Below the pieces are notes generated by a model. It saw only the letters and a list, made by a program, of their open reading frames with translations. It was not told where the DNA came from and did not search any database. From Flavobacterium endoglycinae (GTDB lineage: Bacteria; Bacteroidota; Bacteroidia; Flavobacteriales; Flavobacteriaceae), in the NCBI RefSeq assembly GCF_017352115.1, contig NZ_CP071448.1, forward strand, positions 4,327,001-4,391,000: DNA of 64,000 nt, written 5' to 3'. The stretch's first letter is position 1. Every line of letters starts with the position of its first letter. Of this stretch, positions 30,895 through 40,399 are shown piece after piece. The translations under genes were made by a program, and so were the position numbers.

Positions 30895-32502
30895 ATGGAA
30901 TTAAACGAAAATACTTATTACTTAAAGTTAAACGTAGCAATAGAAGCTTTAATAGACAGATGGTATGCATGGTCGCATTTGGTTTCACCTGCAACTGCAG
31001 CATTGAATGTACAGGACAGGCATCTTAAAATTATGGAATCCTATATTAAAAATCCTAAAATACACGCCGCAGCAGTTCAGAATCCTAAAATGCTTGGAGG
31101 ACCTTTTATTGATTATGAGGGAGGAAGAGTCGACGAAATCAAAGGGCTGTATGATGAAACTTTAGATAAAAGAGCTTCATTACTAGAATTTGGAAACGCA
31201 TTAATGGAATTAAATAGAATGCTTCAAAACGAAGCTAAAGGATATTCATTAAATACTTTATATGAAAAAGTTCCGCCAATTTTAAGAGGATATGTAGAAT
31301 TAATCTACGATTTGAACAACAATCCTAATTTTAGATTATTTGAATACTTACTTTATAAAAGTGAATATTATGACGAAGCGGCACAGTCTATCTCTTTGCA
31401 GTTAGTAGAAGCAGACGATTCAAGATCATTTGTATTGAGTACACCAAGACTTAATGATGATAATTTAATTCACCTGCATATTCCTTTTAAATCAGAAGTA
31501 ATTGATGAGTTGTTTAAAATGAAGAAAACTCCAGGCGATTATAACACCATCAAGGAAAAATTAGGAATAACTACAGAACAAGAACCTTTGTTCAAACAAT
31601 TCTTTACCAAAGAAGCTCCGGTAGAATTTAAACACTACACCGGAAGCGGTGTAAGAACAAGATATTTTGGACACGCCTGTGTATTGGTAGAAACGAGTAA
31701 AGTATCCTTTTTAGTCGATCCAGTAATCAGTTATGATGGCTATGAAACCGAAGTAAACCGATATACAATCAATGATTTACCAGACGAAATAGATTATGTT
31801 TTAATTACCCACAATCATCAGGATCATATTTTATTAGAAACCTTATTACAGCTGCGTCACCGTATAAAAAATATCATTGTTCCAAGCAGTGGTAAAGGAA
31901 GCTTGCAAGACCCGAACTTAAAACTAATGTTCAATACAATTGGCTTTAATAATGTGATCGAACTTGATGATATGGAAAGTATTGACTTGCAGGATTGCAC
32001 CATAACAGGAATTCCATTTTTGGGAGAACATTCGGATTTAGATGTTAGAAGTAAATTATGTTACCATATTGCACTGCACAACGATTTGAAAATATTATTT
32101 GCAGCAGATTCCTGCAATATTGAGCCTGCAATTTACCAGCACATTCACCGCGTGCTTGGCGACATAGATGTATTGTTCTTAGGAATGGAATGTGATGGAG
32201 CACCACTTACATGGTTATATGGACCTTTAATGCCCGAAAAATTAGAAAGAAATAAAGATCTATCAAGAAGATTAGCCGGATGTGACTTTGAACAAGGTAA
32301 ATCACTTGTTGATATTTTTAAACCTAAAAATGTATTTGTCTATGCTATGGGATTAGAGCCGTGGCTTGTTTTTATCAGTTCTATAAAATACACAGACGAA
32401 TCACGACCTATTGTTGAATCAAATCGATTAATCCAAGAATGTATAGAACGCGGAATTGATGCAGAACGTCTGTTTGGAGAAAAAACAATAGAATATAATT
32501 AA
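30895..32502 (+). CDS. CmlA-type diiron beta-hydroxylase of carrier-bound amino acids (MBL fold)
   Basis: The 535-residue protein has a non-enzymatic N-terminal domain (about 1-240) and a metallo-beta-lactamase-fold C-terminal domain. This is the layout of CmlA, the chloramphenicol beta-hydroxylase of about 532 residues. The metal-binding motif HNHQDH places His306, His308, Asp310 and His311. Glu378 (GEH) and Asp405 (AADS) complete the set, at almost the same positions as the CmlA diiron ligands as I recall them. The family hydroxylates the beta carbon of amino acids tethered to a PCP, including Tyr in glycopeptide synthetases. The gene sits between the Asn/Asn NRPS and the Tyr NRPS, so a Tyr or Asn thioester is the likely substrate. 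I chose the ATG at 30895, behind an A-rich leader, over an in-frame TTG at 30868. Confidence 0.88.
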   Translation: MELNENTYYLKLNVAIEALIDRWYAWSHLVSPATAALNVQDRHLKIMESYIKNPKIHAAAVQNPKMLGGPFIDYEGGRVDEIKGLYDETLDKRASLLEFGNALMELNRMLQNEAKGYSLNTLYEKVPPILRGYVELIYDLNNNPNFRLFEYLLYKSEYYDEAAQSISLQLVEADDSRSFVLSTPRLNDDNLIHLHIPFKSEVIDELFKMKKTPGDYNTIKEKLGITTEQEPLFKQFFTKEAPVEFKHYTGSGVRTRYFGHACVLVETSKVSFLVDPVISYDGYETEVNRYTINDLPDEIDYVLITHNHQDHILLETLLQLRHRIKNIIVPSSGKGSLQDPNLKLMFNTIGFNNVIELDDMESIDLQDCTITGIPFLGEHSDLDVRSKLCYHIALHNDLKILFAADSCNIEPAIYQHIHRVLGDIDVLFLGMECDGAPLTWLYGPLMPEKLERNKDLSRRLAGCDFEQGKSLVDIFKPKNVFVYAMGLEPWLVFISSIKYTDESRPIVESNRLIQECIERGIDAERLFGEKTIEYN

Positions 32503-32520
32503 TTAAGTAAAATATTTAGC

Positions 32521-35500
32521 ATGGCACATTCAATCAAAAATTTATTAGGTAAATTAAGAGAGAAAGATATTTTTCTTAAAGTAAACAATAATAAGGAATT
32601 AGAGATCACGGTTAAACAGGGAAAAATACCATCTGATCTTGTTGAAGAAATAAAACTGCATAAGAAAGATATAATTACCTATCTGGAATCGTCTGAAAAT
32701 AAAGTGATAAAAAAAATAGAAAAAGCACCGCTTTCAGACAGTTATGTGACATCGTCAGCACAAAAATCACTATGGATTGTAAGTCAGGATGAAATTGCTT
32801 CAGCTGCTTACAATATTCCTTCTTATAAATTATTAGAAGGAATACAAGATATCGTAATTTTAAATAAAGCCGTAAAAGCCGTAATTGACCGACATGAAAT
32901 TTTACGAACTGTATTTAAAACCAATGAAAATGGAGAAGTAAGACAGTTTGTTTTAGACAGTGCTGCTTTAAATTTAAACATTCAAAATATTGATTTTAGA
33001 GGCAGTGAAAACTGGCAGACAGAAGTATTTGAATACATACAAAATGATTCCTATAAACCTTTTGATTTAGAAAAAGGCCCTCTGTTAAGAATTGCAACCC
33101 TGCAGACTGCAGATCAAAGCTTTTACTTTTATTATAATCTGCATCACATTATAAGTGATGGCTGGTCGAATGACATTTTAGAAAAAGAAGTGCTTACCAT
33201 TTACAATTCCTATCTAGAAAACAGGTCGCATAATCTTCCAGAATTGCACAATCAATATAAAGATTACGCTGTTTGGGAAAACGCAATGTTTGAGAATGGC
33301 CAAATGGAAAACTATAAAAAGTTCTGGATCGAAAAATTGGCAGGAGATATTCCGCGTATTAACCTTCCTTCCAGCAAGCAAAGACCTAAATTGAAAACCT
33401 ATAACGGACAACAGTTTCAAGGCTATATTGCTAAAAATGATCTTTCGGCACTGAAAGAAAATCTTCAAAAAGAAGGCGGAACCCTTTTTATGTCGATTAT
33501 CGCTGTTTTAAAAATACTGCTGTTTAAGTATACTAATGAAAGAGACATCACAATAGGTTTTCCAATTGTAAACCGTGACGATTTTAACCTGCAAAACCAG
33601 ATAGGGTATTATATTAAGCCATTGGCATTAAGAGATTATATTGATAATGAAGATACCTTTAATCAATTTTATCAAAAATTAAAGGAAAATACTTTTGCCG
33701 CATTTAACAATAAAGAATATCCTTTTCAAATGTTGGTTAATGATCTTCAGGTAGATTACGATCCTGCCAGAAGTCCATTGTTTGATATTTCCCTTACTTT
33801 TCATAACATTTCTGAAGGTCATAGAAGTGATAACATCGACAGTACGACGATCCAGAATTTGGGAGAAAGTAAATGCAAACAGGATATCGAGTTTCATTTT
33901 CAGGAAACCGGAGAATATTTATCGTTTATGGTAAATTTCAACAAAGACGTTTACGAATCAGAAATGATAGTTCGTTTCATGCAGCACTTTAAACAACTTT
34001 TGGCTGCTGTAGTAAAAAATCCAAATGTGCTCATTAATGATTTGAATTATTTAACTGATGAAGAAAAATTTGATTTAGTTTACGGATTCAACCAGACCGA
34101 AATGGCTTTTGCTAAAGAAAACACTTTAGTTAGTTTGTTTAAAGAGCAGGCTCAAAAAACGCCTGATACGACGGCTTTGGTTTTTGAAGATATAAGCATT
34201 AGTTATAAAGAACTAGATCAATTATCGGATCGTCTGGCTTCTAAATTAGTTAAAGAATATAATATCATTACTGGAGATTATGTAGGCATTCAGTTAAACA
34301 GAAGCGAATGGTCTATAATTTCAATTTTAGGAGTTTTAAAAGCTGGCGGTGTTTATGTTCCCGTTGATGCTCAGCTTCCAGAAGACCGAAAAGCATTTAT
34401 TTTTGAAGATGCTGATTTTAAATTATTAATTACAGAAACTTTATTTCTGTTTGATCTAAACTTTTACGACGGGACTGTTTTTTCTATTGATGTAGAATTT
34501 GACAGTACTGAAGAAATAGAATACCAACAACCACAATTATCCCCACAAGATACAGCATACGTAATTTATACCTCAGGTTCAACCGGAAATCCAAAAGGAG
34601 TTATTATCGAACATGCAGGAATTGTAAACACCATATTATCTCAGATCGATATTTTTGGACTTAAAGATTGTTCAAACAGTCTGCAATTTGCCTCTTTTTC
34701 TTTTGATGCTTCAATTTCAGAAATCTTCATCGCACTTTTGTCAGGATGCACCTTGTACGTTATGAATGATGAAACACGTCTAGACGTGAAATTGTTTGAA
34801 AAATACATTGTCAATCATAAAATTGATATTGCAACACTAACGCCGGCTTATTTTAAACTGGTAAATATTGAAAGTCTAAAAGATTTAAAATTTCTGATAA
34901 CCGCAGGAGAATCTGCAGTTTATGATAAAGTACAGGAATATTTAAAATTCGGAACTTTTTATAACGCTTATGGGCCAACAGAAACCAGTATTTGTGCTAC
35001 TATTCTAAAAGTTGAAAAAGGAAGCCAATTAAAATCTCCTGTGATTTCTATAGGTAAGCCTATCGCAAATACTGCGGTATACATCTTAGATGCATCATTA
35101 ACTCCATCATTAATTGGAGTTACGGGAGAAATTTACATTGGAGGAGCAGGTTTGGCGAAAGGCTATTTAAACCGTCCAGATTTAACAGCAGATAAATTTA
35201 TTCCAAATCCTTTTAAAGAAGGAGAATTAATGTACCGTTCTGGTGATTTAGGAAAATGGCTTTCTGACGGAACTGTCGAGTTTGTGGAAAGAATTGACGA
35301 TCAAGTAAAAATTAGAGGCCACAGAGTTGAATTAGGCGAAATCGAAAATCATATCAATGCAGTTAATGGTGTAAAACATTCTGTAGTTGCTGTGAAAGAA
35401 AAAGACGGAGAAAAATCATTAGTTGCTTATTATGTGACTGATTCAGTATTGGATAAAAAGAATATACAATCTTCTTTGGTCAAAGTTTTGCCAGATTATA

Positions 35501-37176
35501 TGCTGCCAGCCTATTATGTCGAATTAAAATCAATTCCGCTTAACATAAATGGAAAAGTCGATAAAAAAGCATTACCAGATGTTAGAGATGCAGATTTAAT
35601 TAAAACGGAATATGTACCAGCAGAAAGCACAGAAGAAAAAGTGCTTGTCTCAGTTTGGGAGGAAATTTTAAAATGTAACAACATCGGAATAAAAGATAAC
35701 TTCTACAGTCTTGGAGGAGATTCTATCAAAGCGATATCAATTATCTCACGTCTTAAGCAAAAAGGATATTTACTAAAGATCGAATACATATTGAAGAATC
35801 CAGTGATCGAAGATTTGGCAAAATTTATCAATCAAAATCAAAATGAAAATACGGCATTTGAAAATGAGCCTGATATTGTTAAAGAAGAAAAAAAATGGAC
35901 AGTTGGAGATGCAGTCGAATTATCGCCAAACCAAAAGAGATTTTACAAAATGAAATACTCTGCGGTAACCATAAACTTTAATGTTCCTTACAAAGATGTA
36001 TCACAATTTGAAAATGAATTTAGAAAATTTCTGTCGCACTTTCCTAATCTTACTGTAAGATACGAAGAAATTAACGGCACTATTTTTCAAAGATACATTA
36101 CTGCTGAAGAAACTAAAATTAAGGTTTTGGCTAATGAAACGACACTTACTGAAGAACAAGAAATCTACAAAAAAGCGCAGCAGTTTTTGTTAGAACAGCC
36201 ATTTAATCTGACTTCTGGAGAATTAATCAGAGTTTTTGTCGTGCCAAGCCCTGTTCGTAACGAAACTTTGGCAGCAGTAGCCATTCATCATTCGCTGGCA
36301 GATGCTTATACAACAGATACTATTCTGAAAGAAGCGGTTTCCTTTTTTCAAAAAGGCGGAAGTATCGAAGAATACCATCATCCTTTCGAATTTATAACTC
36401 AGCAGCAAGAGTATTTAAATACAGAAGAAAGCTTGCAAAAAAGAGCATCATGGACAAATTATCTTCAGAAACAAGTTCTTGTTGACCATATATCAAACAC
36501 AGCCGAAAAAGAAGATTATGTAGATCAGGAATTGATTATATCAGGAAAAGATTTTAAAAAAGTACAAGAGTTGAGCACAGAATTGAATTTGCCACTCAGC
36601 GCACTTTTCAATGCTTTTTTCTTAATGATCCTTAATAAAGCAGGAAACGAAAATAAAAAACTATATCAGGTCTTTATTAATAATAGAGAACAGAAATTTA
36701 AGGGACTCGAAACAGCTAAAATACTGGGAGTAATTGACAATGTTTTGATACGAAATTATTTTGATAGTGATTTTAATCTTAGTACAGAATTTATCACGAA
36801 TAATTATCTGCAATATTTAAATGATAGGATAGAAGAGACAATCCCTTATGAAACAATACGTGAGGATTTTAGAAATGCTTCAGGGATCGATCTGGATACC
36901 AATATTATTGGATTTTTAAACTTCTTGGTTTCAGAAACAGAAATAGCCAATATAGATTTTAGAGAAAAATTCCGCAAGTCAAATTCAAAATCAGACGCAA
37001 TGTGTGATTTAAGCTTGGTTTGTAACCAGTATTTGAATGGAATAATACTAAAGTTAGTTTCTAAAAAAACGTTTTACGAAGAAAATGAAACCGTATTATC
37101 TCTTGAAAAATATACCGAAGAATTTTTAGACTTTATTAATGAATGCCAAAGCCTTAAAGTAGGAGGACAGGTATAA
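32521..37176 (+). CDS. NRPS: TubC dock, C-A(Tyr)-PCP, degenerate terminal C/E-like domain
   Basis: The 1551-residue subunit starts with a TubC-type docking domain (1-58). It continues with a C domain (HHIISDGW, His208/209) and an A domain (A3 at 680, A5 NAYGPTETS at 815, A10 Lys1012) whose code DASTIAAICK suggests Tyr or another aromatic residue. The PCP serine is 1068 in LGGDS, a form usually followed by an epimerase. The remaining 420 residues (from about 1133) are a divergent condensation-superfamily domain. It keeps two histidines (HHSLADA, 1256-1257 and Asp1261) but lacks the DGW/DGVSW continuation of C and E domains. No thioesterase or reductase follows. The domain could be a non-canonical epimerase, a releasing C domain, or a docking platform for the neighbouring hydroxylase. 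None of these is proven by sequence. Confidence 0.93.
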   Translation: MAHSIKNLLGKLREKDIFLKVNNNKELEITVKQGKIPSDLVEEIKLHKKDIITYLESSENKVIKKIEKAPLSDSYVTSSAQKSLWIVSQDEIASAAYNIPSYKLLEGIQDIVILNKAVKAVIDRHEILRTVFKTNENGEVRQFVLDSAALNLNIQNIDFRGSENWQTEVFEYIQNDSYKPFDLEKGPLLRIATLQTADQSFYFYYNLHHIISDGWSNDILEKEVLTIYNSYLENRSHNLPELHNQYKDYAVWENAMFENGQMENYKKFWIEKLAGDIPRINLPSSKQRPKLKTYNGQQFQGYIAKNDLSALKENLQKEGGTLFMSIIAVLKILLFKYTNERDITIGFPIVNRDDFNLQNQIGYYIKPLALRDYIDNEDTFNQFYQKLKENTFAAFNNKEYPFQMLVNDLQVDYDPARSPLFDISLTFHNISEGHRSDNIDSTTIQNLGESKCKQDIEFHFQETGEYLSFMVNFNKDVYESEMIVRFMQHFKQLLAAVVKNPNVLINDLNYLTDEEKFDLVYGFNQTEMAFAKENTLVSLFKEQAQKTPDTTALVFEDISISYKELDQLSDRLASKLVKEYNIITGDYVGIQLNRSEWSIISILGVLKAGGVYVPVDAQLPEDRKAFIFEDADFKLLITETLFLFDLNFYDGTVFSIDVEFDSTEEIEYQQPQLSPQDTAYVIYTSGSTGNPKGVIIEHAGIVNTILSQIDIFGLKDCSNSLQFASFSFDASISEIFIALLSGCTLYVMNDETRLDVKLFEKYIVNHKIDIATLTPAYFKLVNIESLKDLKFLITAGESAVYDKVQEYLKFGTFYNAYGPTETSICATILKVEKGSQLKSPVISIGKPIANTAVYILDASLTPSLIGVTGEIYIGGAGLAKGYLNRPDLTADKFIPNPFKEGELMYRSGDLGKWLSDGTVEFVERIDDQVKIRGHRVELGEIENHINAVNGVKHSVVAVKEKDGEKSLVAYYVTDSVLDKKNIQSSLVKVLPDYMLPAYYVELKSIPLNINGKVDKKALPDVRDADLIKTEYVPAESTEEKVLVSVWEEILKCNNIGIKDNFYSLGGDSIKAISIISRLKQKGYLLKIEYILKNPVIEDLAKFINQNQNENTAFENEPDIVKEEKKWTVGDAVELSPNQKRFYKMKYSAVTINFNVPYKDVSQFENEFRKFLSHFPNLTVRYEEINGTIFQRYITAEETKIKVLANETTLTEEQEIYKKAQQFLLEQPFNLTSGELIRVFVVPSPVRNETLAAVAIHHSLADAYTTDTILKEAVSFFQKGGSIEEYHHPFEFITQQQEYLNTEESLQKRASWTNYLQKQVLVDHISNTAEKEDYVDQELIISGKDFKKVQELSTELNLPLSALFNAFFLMILNKAGNENKKLYQVFINNREQKFKGLETAKILGVIDNVLIRNYFDSDFNLSTEFITNNYLQYLNDRIEETIPYETIREDFRNASGIDLDTNIIGFLNFLVSETEIANIDFREKFRKSNSKSDAMCDLSLVCNQYLNGIILKLVSKKTFYEENETVLSLEKYTEEFLDFINECQSLKVGGQV

Positions 37177-37206
37177 AAGATTATAAATAGAATAGAAAAA
37201 AATACA

Positions 37207-39594
37207 ATGAGAAAAATCATCCTTTTAGTTTTAATTATAAGCCCATTTTTTTGTATTGCCCAAATAAAAATAAGTGGTGTAATCAAAAGTGACAAAGCCG
37301 TATTGCCACATGCAGATGTTGTACTCACGAATGATAAAGCCCAAATTGTTAGTCAAACCGTTACTGGAGCCGATGGTAACTTTGAACTCGAAGCAAAAGC
37401 CGGATCATATAATTTAAACGTAAACCATCTTGATTATGTCAGTTTTTCCAAAAAAATTGACTTAAAACAGCCATTAGTAGTAGAGCCAATAGTATTAGTT
37501 CAAAAAGAAAATGCTTTGAGCGAAGTGGTTATCAATTCTACACCAACAAAAGTTAGAAGAGAAATCGATAAAACGGTTGTTAACATTGATAGAAGCCCCA
37601 TTACAAGCACAGGAAATATTTTTGAAGCACTTAGCAAAACACAAGGCTTAGTGGTACGAAATGATCAGATTTCAATGCTTGGAAAAAGCGGCGTTATGAT
37701 CTCAATAGATGGTCGTATGATACAGCTGACAGGTGAAGATTTAAATAACTTCTTAAAATCACTATCAGCAAGTGATGTGAAAGAAATAGAAATTATAACC
37801 AATCCTTCGGCTAAATATGAGGCTCAGGGAAACAGCGGCGTAATTAATATCATTTATAAAAAAATTAAAAAAGATTCTTGGAGCAACAACATGTCGCTGG
37901 TAGAAAACCAAGCAAAATATGGTTGGAGAACTTTTAGAAACAGTTTTAGCTACCAGCGCGATAAACTAAGTTTTTTAATTAGCGGAGTTAATAACTCAGG
38001 AGCATTTTATAGAGAAGAAAGAACCACAATAGATTTTGAAGACAGTCCTTTAAAGCTAATCAGTAAACAAAAAGAAAAGAAAAATGACTTTTCTACCAGA
38101 CTGATGCTTGATTACGATTTTACAAAAAATACTAGAGTGGGTGTGCAATACCTGCGTATGATAATCATGCCAACTACAGCCGACAATGTAAAAACAACAC
38201 TCTTCGATAGTAATAATGAACTAACCAACTATCTGCTTGGAAATGTGGAGACTAAAGACAATAAAAACAATTCTATTTTTAATGTCTACATAGATCAAAA
38301 ACTGGATACATTAGGCAGAAAGATTGTTTTTAATTTCGATATTCTAGATTACAACAGTAGAAGAGACAGCGAAATATTGTCTAATAATTACGATCCTGAG
38401 GGTAACTTTTTAAATGTTGATTTTGCCAATCTAGGGAATTCTTTACAAGATATTACCAATTATAGTGCAAAAATAGATGTAGATTATCCAATAGAATGGG
38501 CAAAACTTTCTTATGGAGGAAAAGCAAGTTTTAGTAAAACCAATTATCAGTTATACAACTACAATACTATTACAGGAACTCCAGTGCTTAATCCCCTGCA
38601 GTCCAATCAATTTGATTTTGATGAAAACATACAGTCGGTTTATATAAACGGTTCAAAAAAAATAAATGATAAATGGGAAGCTCAGTTTGGACTTCGTGGT
38701 GAATTTACACAGACAAAGGGAGTTTCAAAACAAGCAGATCCGCCTGAATATATTAATAAATACGAAAAACTATTCCCAACATTTTACCTTTCATATGCTA
38801 AAAATGAAAACAACACTTTTGTTGTAAATTATGGCAGACGTATCAACAGACCTGGTTATAGACAATTAAATCCAGCACGTTATTTTATTAACAGTCAGGT
38901 GTCTTCTATAGGAAATCCGTATTTACTGCCTTCCTACAGTGATAATGTAGAGTTATCTCATACTTATAAAAATAATTTGTCAACCAAATTTTCATTCAGT
39001 GTTACGAGCAACTCTTATAGTGTAATTCCAGAAGTCGATAAAACCACCAATGAACAAACGATAGTTTTTAGAAACTTTTTTACAGAATACAATTATTCAT
39101 TAACAGAAAACTATCAGCTGGATATAACCCCATGGTGGAAAACAGACAGTAATTTGTTCATTAACTACAATGATTCAAAAAAAACAGATCCTACGGTGGA
39201 TGTTGATTTAATGAAAGGTTTTGAATTTCGCTTTTCAATTAATAATGTCATAACATTTAACAAATCAAAATCAATAGTTGGAGAAGTTAATTTCTGGTAC
39301 GATTCAGCGTACAACAACGTCTTGTTTCATTATTCTGCATCAAACTCACTTGATATGGCAGTTGTTTTTAAATCATTACTTAAGGGAGTTAATTTAACGG
39401 CGGGAGTAAACGATGTATTCAATTCAAGCCCAAGTTATGCCTTTTCAAAAGTAAATGGAATTAATCAAAGTTTTATTTCCTATCCAAGCAACCGTTATTT
39501 CAGATTGTCACTGTCTTATAATTTAGGAAACGATAAGGTTTCTAAAAAAGATAGAAATTTTGGGAATGAAGAGATAAGAAGAAGAAGTAACTAA
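37207..39594 (+). CDS. TonB-dependent outer-membrane receptor
   Basis: The 795-residue protein begins with a signal peptide (about 1-19, ending IAQ). A carboxypeptidase-like regulatory domain (about 20-100) and a plug region (about 105-215, with ALSEVVIN and SGVINIIYKK) follow. The rest is rich in alternating aromatic and polar strands typical of an outer-membrane beta-barrel family (OMP_b-brl_3 style). The gene lies 30 bases after an NRPS gene and 8 before the thioesterase, inside the operon. A role in moving the product or its metal complex across the outer membrane is likely from context. There is no SusD partner, which argues against a glycan utilisation system. The ligand cannot be read from sequence. 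Confidence 0.88.
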   Translation: MRKIILLVLIISPFFCIAQIKISGVIKSDKAVLPHADVVLTNDKAQIVSQTVTGADGNFELEAKAGSYNLNVNHLDYVSFSKKIDLKQPLVVEPIVLVQKENALSEVVINSTPTKVRREIDKTVVNIDRSPITSTGNIFEALSKTQGLVVRNDQISMLGKSGVMISIDGRMIQLTGEDLNNFLKSLSASDVKEIEIITNPSAKYEAQGNSGVINIIYKKIKKDSWSNNMSLVENQAKYGWRTFRNSFSYQRDKLSFLISGVNNSGAFYREERTTIDFEDSPLKLISKQKEKKNDFSTRLMLDYDFTKNTRVGVQYLRMIIMPTTADNVKTTLFDSNNELTNYLLGNVETKDNKNNSIFNVYIDQKLDTLGRKIVFNFDILDYNSRRDSEILSNNYDPEGNFLNVDFANLGNSLQDITNYSAKIDVDYPIEWAKLSYGGKASFSKTNYQLYNYNTITGTPVLNPLQSNQFDFDENIQSVYINGSKKINDKWEAQFGLRGEFTQTKGVSKQADPPEYINKYEKLFPTFYLSYAKNENNTFVVNYGRRINRPGYRQLNPARYFINSQVSSIGNPYLLPSYSDNVELSHTYKNNLSTKFSFSVTSNSYSVIPEVDKTTNEQTIVFRNFFTEYNYSLTENYQLDITPWWKTDSNLFINYNDSKKTDPTVDVDLMKGFEFRFSINNVITFNKSKSIVGEVNFWYDSAYNNVLFHYSASNSLDMAVVFKSLLKGVNLTAGVNDVFNSSPSYAFSKVNGINQSFISYPSNRYFRLSLSYNLGNDKVSKKDRNFGNEEIRRRSN

Positions 39595-39602
39595 ATAAGA
39601 TT

Positions 39603-40331
39603 ATGAAAAGTAAAGAAAACAAATATCAGCTGTTTTTACTCCACTTTGCTGGGGGCAGCTGTTATTCTTTTGATTTTCTTAAAAAGCATTTTGATGCCAA
39701 TATCGATTTTATTCCTCTTGAACTGCCAGGCAGAGGAAAACGATTTGAAGAAGAACTATTAAAATCAAGAGAAGAAGCTATAAATGATTACTGCAGGCAA
39801 ATTGTTAGTTTGAATAATGGAGCTCCCTTTATAATCTATGGTCATAGCATGGGAGCTTCATTAGGATTTAATGTAGTCGCAAAGCTTGAAGAACAGGGCT
39901 ATTTCCCAAAACGGTTTGTTGTTTCTGGAAATCCAGGACCTGGAGTAAAGAAAAAAAGAGACCTAATAAGATATTTATTAGACGATTTCGAATTTAAAGA
40001 AGAACTGCGAAGTCTAGGAGGAATTCCAGAAGAAGTACTCACTAATAAACAGTTGTATGAGTTTTTTGCTCCTATAATGCGGGCTGATTTTGAATGTATA
40101 GAAAAAAAATACCATCGGCAACACTATACCATCAAAGCACCAATTTATGCCGTAATGGGATCTGAAGAAGAATATTGTGATGATATTAAAAACTGGCATC
40201 AATATACCAATGCTGCTTTTGATTACAAAATCTTAAAAGGAAGTCATTTTTTTATTTACGATCATGCGGCCGAAATGGCAGCCATATTAAAAGAGTCGTT
40301 TTTGACACAAATGAACCTGCAGGAAGTTTAA
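39603..40331 (+). CDS. Type II thioesterase
   Basis: The 242-residue alpha/beta hydrolase opens with the LFLLHFAGG strand typical of type II thioesterases. It shows the nucleophile elbow GHSMG with Ser82 and a C-terminal His215 (KGSHFF); an aspartate in the region near residue 187 probably completes the triad. Such enzymes remove wrong or stalled acyl groups from NRPS/PKS carrier domains. None of the multimodular subunits here has an integrated thioesterase. Proofreading is the known family role; participation in final release is only a possibility. Confidence 0.92.
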   Translation: MKSKENKYQLFLLHFAGGSCYSFDFLKKHFDANIDFIPLELPGRGKRFEEELLKSREEAINDYCRQIVSLNNGAPFIIYGHSMGASLGFNVVAKLEEQGYFPKRFVVSGNPGPGVKKKRDLIRYLLDDFEFKEELRSLGGIPEEVLTNKQLYEFFAPIMRADFECIEKKYHRQHYTIKAPIYAVMGSEEEYCDDIKNWHQYTNAAFDYKILKGSHFFIYDHAAEMAAILKESFLTQMNLQEV

Positions 40332-40399
40332 AGCAAAATCATCCATATCAAAAACGTAGAGAATCAAATTATACAATCTAACCATTTAATACTATTAAG

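Noticed and set aside
35917..37176. Terminal domain of the Tyr NRPS as a thioesterase
   Set aside because: No GxSxG nucleophile elbow is present; it belongs to the condensation superfamily.
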